From contig CANOFI010000059.1 of the NCBI GenBank assembly GCA_947565255.1, positions 1-10,458 of the forward strand: a stretch of DNA of 10,458 nucleotides, in the 5' to 3' direction. This DNA is from an uncultured Lachnospiraceae bacterium (GTDB lineage Bacteria > Bacillota > Clostridia > Lachnospirales > Lachnospiraceae). Shown piece by piece: positions 7,347 to 10,458 of the stretch. Both the position numbers and the translations under genes were made by a program. Numbering within the stretch: position 1 is the first letter of the stretch; every line of letters starts with the position of its first letter. The notes under the pieces were generated by a model, which was not told the DNA's origin, did not search any database, and saw only the letters and a list, made by a program, of their open reading frames with translations.

Positions 7347-7382
7347 ATTGTGATTAAATAAAAAAGAAAAGGAGTATGTAGT

Positions 7383-8330
7383 ATGAAGTTAAAAAAATGT
7401 TTTGCAGTCCTGTTATCCGCAGCAATCGTTTTTACGACAGCAGTATCCTTGCAGCCGAAGATGGAGACAGAGGCACAGGAGACTGTGGATTTAGAACTGC
7501 AGAGGACACTTGGCGGGAACCCGATTAGGTTTGGAAAAAATGTTGCGGGTGGAAGTATTCCGGCGCAGGCACTGATATCCAATTATGAGAAAAAGATATC
7601 TTATATGTACAGAGATGCTTCCACAGAATTGATTCCGGCTTTAAGAGTGAATGCGCAGGGTGTGCTTACACCGACAAAACAAAGTACGGGTAAGGTTGAC
7701 GTCACAGTTTCTGTAATGTATGATATGGGAGAAATCTACAGTGCTACGCAGACAATTACTGTGGAACAGTCGGGAGAAGAGTTTATTATGAAAAATGAAG
7801 CGGGTCAGGAGGTTACCAGGGTGGTTCCCCCGGCTGTACGTTTTGAGCTGGCGGTAGAAGACCCCTCGATTGTAACATTAGATATAGAAAATGGAAGAAT
7901 TGATGTCAAGAAACGCGGGGAAACCAGGCTGGTACTGAGCGGATATCTGGATGATAAATTGTTTGGGAAAGGAACCTGTCTGATTATAGCGGAGGGGATG
8001 GATAAGCCTCAAAGCTCCGCGCCGGCAGCAAGCCAGCAGCCAGTACCGTCTGCACCGGCAGCAAGCCAGCAGCCAGCACCGGCGGTAAGCCAGCAGCCGG
8101 CTCCGTCTGCGCCTGCCCAGTCATCGGAGGGGCCGCAGCACATGAAGGGTGATGCGGATGGAAACAATAAGGTGGATTTAAAGGATGCCCAGTTCGTTTT
8201 AAAGGCAGCTCTGAATCTGACTGCTATTGATGATGAGAAGATAATAAAAGCCTGCGATATGAACGGAAGCGGTAAGCTTGAACTGGCAGACGCACAGATT
8301 ATATTAAAAATGGCATTGAATCTTATTTAG
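7383..8330 (+). CDS. secreted Ig-like protein with Pro/Ala/Gln linker and C-terminal dockerin type I domain
   Basis: 315 residues, exported: KLKK positive start, hydrophobic core 7-22, likely cleavage soon after; no lipobox cysteine. Residues about 35-205 are beta-rich and resemble two bacterial Ig-like (BIG2-type) folds, visible as NAQGVLTP (90-97) and PSIVTLDIENGRIDV (161-175). A low-complexity linker with repeats of the form SAPAASQQP covers about 208-252. The C-terminus (256-315) is a dockerin with two calcium-loop repeats: D257/D259/N261/D265/D268 and D292/N294/S296/E300/D303, each followed by an LK-ALNL helix. Dockerins bind cohesins, so it may anchor to a surface or extracellular scaffold; no cohesin, carbohydrate-active enzyme or sortase is in the window. 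Start supported by AAAAGGAG (7367-7374). The function of the N-terminal part is unknown. trpS follows after 28 bases. Confidence 0.88.
   Translation: MKLKKCFAVLLSAAIVFTTAVSLQPKMETEAQETVDLELQRTLGGNPIRFGKNVAGGSIPAQALISNYEKKISYMYRDASTELIPALRVNAQGVLTPTKQSTGKVDVTVSVMYDMGEIYSATQTITVEQSGEEFIMKNEAGQEVTRVVPPAVRFELAVEDPSIVTLDIENGRIDVKKRGETRLVLSGYLDDKLFGKGTCLIIAEGMDKPQSSAPAASQQPVPSAPAASQQPAPAVSQQPAPSAPAQSSEGPQHMKGDADGNNKVDLKDAQFVLKAALNLTAIDDEKIIKACDMNGSGKLELADAQIILKMALNLI
8022..8100 (+). repeat. imperfect tandem repeats encoding the linker
   Basis: A 22-base unit beginning CCGGCAGCAAGCC occurs identically at 8022-8043 and 8055-8076 (33-base period) and as a diverged copy at 8079-8100. All units are in frame with the dockerin gene and encode PAASQQP or PAVSQQP. 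Such repeats are prone to copy-number change by slippage, which would vary linker length without frameshift when units of 33 or 24 bases are gained or lost. Confidence 0.8.
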
Positions 8331-8358
8331 GCTGTGCAAAAGCAGAATGGAGGATATT

Positions 8359-9447
8359 GTGAAGAACGTAATTTTAACAGGAGACCGGCCGACGGGGCGT
8401 CTGCATGTGGGACATTATGTCGGTTCACTTAAGCGCAGGGTGGAATTACAGAATTCCGGCGAATTTGATGATATTTATATTATGATTGCGGATGCCCAGG
8501 CGTTGACAGACAATGCGGACAATCCCGAAAAGATACGTCAGAATATTATCGAGGTGGCACTGGATTACTTGTCCGTCGGGCTGGATCCGGAAAAGACAGC
8601 CTTGTTTGTACAGTCTCAGGTAACAGAATTGTGTGAACTGTCGTTCTATTACATGAATCTGGTAACCGTGTCCAGGTTGCAGCGAAACCCGACAGTAAAG
8701 GCGGAAATACAGATGCGTGATTTTCAGGCAAGCATTCCTGTTGGATTTTTCACCTATCCAATCAGCCAGGCTGCAGATATTACCGCATTCAAAGCAACGG
8801 CAGTGCCGGTCGGGGAAGATCAGCTGCCGATGCTGGAGCAGACGAGAGAAATTGTACGGAAATTCAATGATATATACGGAGAGACGCTGATTGAGCCGCA
8901 GGTTCTCCTTCCGGGAAATCAGGCGTGCCTGCGGCTTCCGGGGACGGACGGAAAGGCGAAAATGAGCAAATCCCTCGGAAACTGCATTTATTTGGCGGAC
9001 ACGGAGGAAGAGGTGCAAAAAAAAGTGATGGGTATGTTTACGGATCCGAACCATCTGCGCGTCGAGGACCCCGGAAAAGTGGAGGGGAATCCGGTCTTTA
9101 CGTATCTGGATGCATTTTGCAGGGATGAGCAGTTTGCGGAGTTCTGCCCGGATTACAGCTGCCTTGCTGAAATGAAGGAGCATTATGCAAAAGGCGGACT
9201 TGGGGACGTGAAGGTGAAAAAATTCCTGAACAATGTACTGCAGTCGGAGCTTGCTCCAATCCGTGGGAAAAGAAAACAGTTTGAGAAAGATATCCCGGCT
9301 GTGTATGATATTCTGAAGCAGGGTACGAAAAAAGCGCAGGAAACAGCGGCCCAGACGCTTCATGAAGTCAGGGAAGCAATGAAGATGAATTATTTTGAGG
9401 ATGAAGCGCTGATTCAGCAGCATGCAAAAAAATATAATAATCAGTAG
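8359..9447 (+). CDS. trpS: tryptophan--tRNA ligase
   Basis: Class Ic aminoacyl-tRNA synthetase charging tRNA-Trp. From the GTG at 8359 the protein is 362 residues. It starts with MKNVILTGDRPTG, the usual beginning of the family, followed by the HIGH-type motif HVGH (16-19), GEDQ (152-155) in the active site and KMSKS (201-205). An in-frame ATG at 8347 would add four residues, but the ribosome site AATGGAGG includes that ATG: GGAGG at 8349-8353 sits 5 bases before the GTG, and nothing resembling a ribosome site precedes 8347. No T-box leader fits in the 28 bases after the dockerin gene, so trpS is either cotranscribed with it or driven from a promoter inside it. An intrinsic terminator follows directly. 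Confidence 0.95.
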   Translation: MKNVILTGDRPTGRLHVGHYVGSLKRRVELQNSGEFDDIYIMIADAQALTDNADNPEKIRQNIIEVALDYLSVGLDPEKTALFVQSQVTELCELSFYYMNLVTVSRLQRNPTVKAEIQMRDFQASIPVGFFTYPISQAADITAFKATAVPVGEDQLPMLEQTREIVRKFNDIYGETLIEPQVLLPGNQACLRLPGTDGKAKMSKSLGNCIYLADTEEEVQKKVMGMFTDPNHLRVEDPGKVEGNPVFTYLDAFCRDEQFAEFCPDYSCLAEMKEHYAKGGLGDVKVKKFLNNVLQSELAPIRGKRKQFEKDIPAVYDILKQGTKKAQETAAQTLHEVREAMKMNYFEDEALIQQHAKKYNNQ

Positions 9448-9452
9448 GAGAC

Positions 9453-9483
9453 AACTGCCGGCAGATTGCCGGCAGTTTTGTTC
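9453..9483 (+). terminator. intrinsic terminator of trpS
   Basis: AACTGCCGGCA (9453-9463) pairs perfectly with TGCCGGCAGTT (9467-9477) around a GAT loop, giving an 11-base GC-rich stem that begins 5 bases after the trpS stop. The stem runs into TTTTGTTC, a short T-tract. This is the clearest terminator in the window and separates uppP from the upstream genes. Confidence 0.88.
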
Positions 9484-9506
9484 GGCGCAGCAAAGAGACT
9501 ACTGAA

Positions 9507-9545
9507 TGTACCATCTTTTGCATATACTGTAAAAAATATGGTACA
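9507..9545 (+). promoter_or_regulatory. 39-base dyad abutting the uppP ribosome site
   Basis: TGTACCAT (9507-9514) and ATGGTACA (9538-9545) are perfect 8-base arms. Inside them TTTTGCA (9516-9522) pairs with TGTAAAA (9528-9534) with one G-T wobble, leaving a TATAC loop. The 3' arm ends directly before the Shine-Dalgarno GGGGAG at 9546-9551. TATACT (9523-9528) in the centre could be a -10 box, although no good -35 accompanies it. It is therefore either an operator over a promoter or a leader hairpin next to the ribosome site. Confidence 0.5.
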
Positions 9546-9558
9546 GGGGAGTTTTTTT

Positions 9559-10392
9559 ATGCCGGAAATTTTAAAATCAGTATTATTTGGAGTCGTGGAG
9601 GGGATTACGGAGTGGCTTCCAATCAGCAGTACCGGTCATATGATTTTACTGGAAGAAGTGGTATCATTTTCAAAAGGTGCGGTGGGAGAAGGATTTATGG
9701 AGATGTTTCTTGTTGTCATCCAGTTAGGAGCGATTATGGCGGTTGTCGTTACATACTGGGACCGTCTGATTCCGGTTGCGGTGACAGAGGAGGGATGGAG
9801 AAGCAAACCAAAAACATGGGAAATGTGGTTTAAAATTGCAGTGGCATGTGTTCCTGCGGTGCTTGTAGAACTAATAATAGGAGATCATCTTGAAAAATGG
9901 TTTTATCGTTATGAGGTTGTTGCGGCTGCTCTGATAGTATTTGGAATTGCCTTTCTTCTTTTGGAAAAGCGGAATCAGACAATACACATAAAGACGGATG
10001 ACATAGAGGGCATCACCTGTAAAATGGCATGGGTGATCGGGATGTTCCAGGTTCTTGCAGCGGTTTTTCCAGGGACCTCCAGATCCGGAGCCACTATTTT
10101 AGGAGCACTATTAATTGGAATTTCCAGAAAGGCCGCTGCGGAGTTTACGTTTTTTCTTGCAGTGCCGGTGATGTTTGGTGCCAGTTTTTTAAAGCTGTTG
10201 AAATTTGGATTCACATTTTCAAGACAGGAGGCGGCAATTCTCATTGTTGGAATGGCAGTTGCTTTTGCCATATCGGTCTGCGTCATTCATATATTTATGG
10301 GATATATCCGAAGACACAGCTTTCGGGTGTTTGGATATTACCGAATTGTGCTGGGAATGCTGGTATTTTTTTTATATCCAATTATTACATAA
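9559..10392 (+). CDS. uppP: undecaprenyl-diphosphatase UppP/BacA
   Basis: Integral membrane phosphatase (EC 3.6.1.27) that converts undecaprenyl diphosphate to the monophosphate, recycling the lipid carrier for peptidoglycan and other wall polymers; overproduction of the family gives bacitracin resistance. The 277-residue length matches E. coli BacA (273). The glutamate-rich motif EGITEWLPISSTGH is at residues 14-27 and the second catalytic motif PGTSRSGATI at 171-180, with several hydrophobic spans (about 50-66, 92-108, 118-136, 156-170, 195-215, 225-248, 259-275). The ATG at 9559 is chosen because GGGGAG (9546-9551) lies 7 bases upstream and family homology starts with MPEILKSVLFG; an in-frame ATG at 9538 lies inside the dyad and lacks a ribosome site. 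It is isolated from trpS by a terminator, so it has its own promoter. Confidence 0.95.
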   Translation: MPEILKSVLFGVVEGITEWLPISSTGHMILLEEVVSFSKGAVGEGFMEMFLVVIQLGAIMAVVVTYWDRLIPVAVTEEGWRSKPKTWEMWFKIAVACVPAVLVELIIGDHLEKWFYRYEVVAAALIVFGIAFLLLEKRNQTIHIKTDDIEGITCKMAWVIGMFQVLAAVFPGTSRSGATILGALLIGISRKAAAEFTFFLAVPVMFGASFLKLLKFGFTFSRQEAAILIVGMAVAFAISVCVIHIFMGYIRRHSFRVFGYYRIVLGMLVFFLYPIIT

Positions 10393-10438
10393 TGCCTGCA
10401 GTGTCGGTAAAATAAGGGTTTAAAAAAGGAAAACAGCC

Positions 10439-10456
10439 AATTCTTTTTAAGGAATT
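10439..10456 (+). terminator. possible terminator hairpin after uppP, cut by the window edge
   Basis: AATTCTT (10439-10445) can pair with AGGAATT (10450-10456) with one T-G wobble around a short TTTA loop, 46 bases after the uppP stop. It is preceded by AAAACAGCC; a terminator would need GGCTGTTTT just beyond the window, which cannot be seen. AT-rich and weak as it stands. Confidence 0.3.
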
Positions 10457-10458
10457 AT

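Noticed and set aside
8446..9423. Long open frame (325 residues) on the minus strand opposite trpS
   Set aside because: Antisense shadow of a confidently identified gene; Cys/His/Leu/Arg-rich composition and no motif.
9466..9558. Upstream extension of uppP to an alternative start within the trpS terminator
   Set aside because: The extension would start in the terminator loop and run through the dyad, without a ribosome site; UppP homology begins at 9559.

Overview
The window is a gene-dense, single-strand stretch (all eight genes on +) of a low-to-moderate GC Gram-positive chromosome. Strong AGGAGG-type ribosome sites, an FprA flavodiiron protein, a meso-diaminopimelate dehydrogenase, a short three-cysteine NadA and a dockerin protein together point to an anaerobic clostridium, most likely Lachnospiraceae; this placement is inference from gene content, not a database result. 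I see no transposase, integrase, phage gene, rRNA, tRNA or CRISPR array, and no gene-free stretch above 150 bases.

Layout: ddh (86-1066, lysine/DAP synthesis); a sigma-A-like promoter and mnmA (1193-2278, tRNA wobble thiolation); nadA (2426-3340, NAD synthesis), followed 83 bases later by an EF-G/Tet(M)-like translational GTPase fused to a C-terminal NYN nuclease domain of the YacP/Rae1 family (3424-6024). A second promoter, overlaid by an inverted repeat and an 11-base direct repeat, then drives fprA (6127-7293, O2/NO detoxification). A 46-base hairpin separates fprA from a secreted Ig-like/dockerin protein (7383-8330). trpS follows after only 28 bases (real start probably GTG 8359) and ends at a clear intrinsic terminator. 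The last gene is uppP/bacA (9559-10392, lipid-carrier recycling), preceded by a large dyad that abuts its ribosome site.

Most genes are housekeeping functions (cell wall precursor, tRNA modification, cofactor, aminoacyl-tRNA, oxygen defence). The standout is the GTPase-Rae1 fusion. Rae1 is known as an mRNA endonuclease that cuts in the ribosomal A site, and EF-G/Tet(M)-type GTPases dock at that same site, so one polypeptide appears to join an A-site docking module to an A-site nuclease. I infer a ribosome-rescue or translation-surveillance factor rather than a tetracycline-resistance protein. Secondary points of interest are three intergenic dyads/hairpins (before fprA, after fprA, before uppP) and the orphan dockerin protein.
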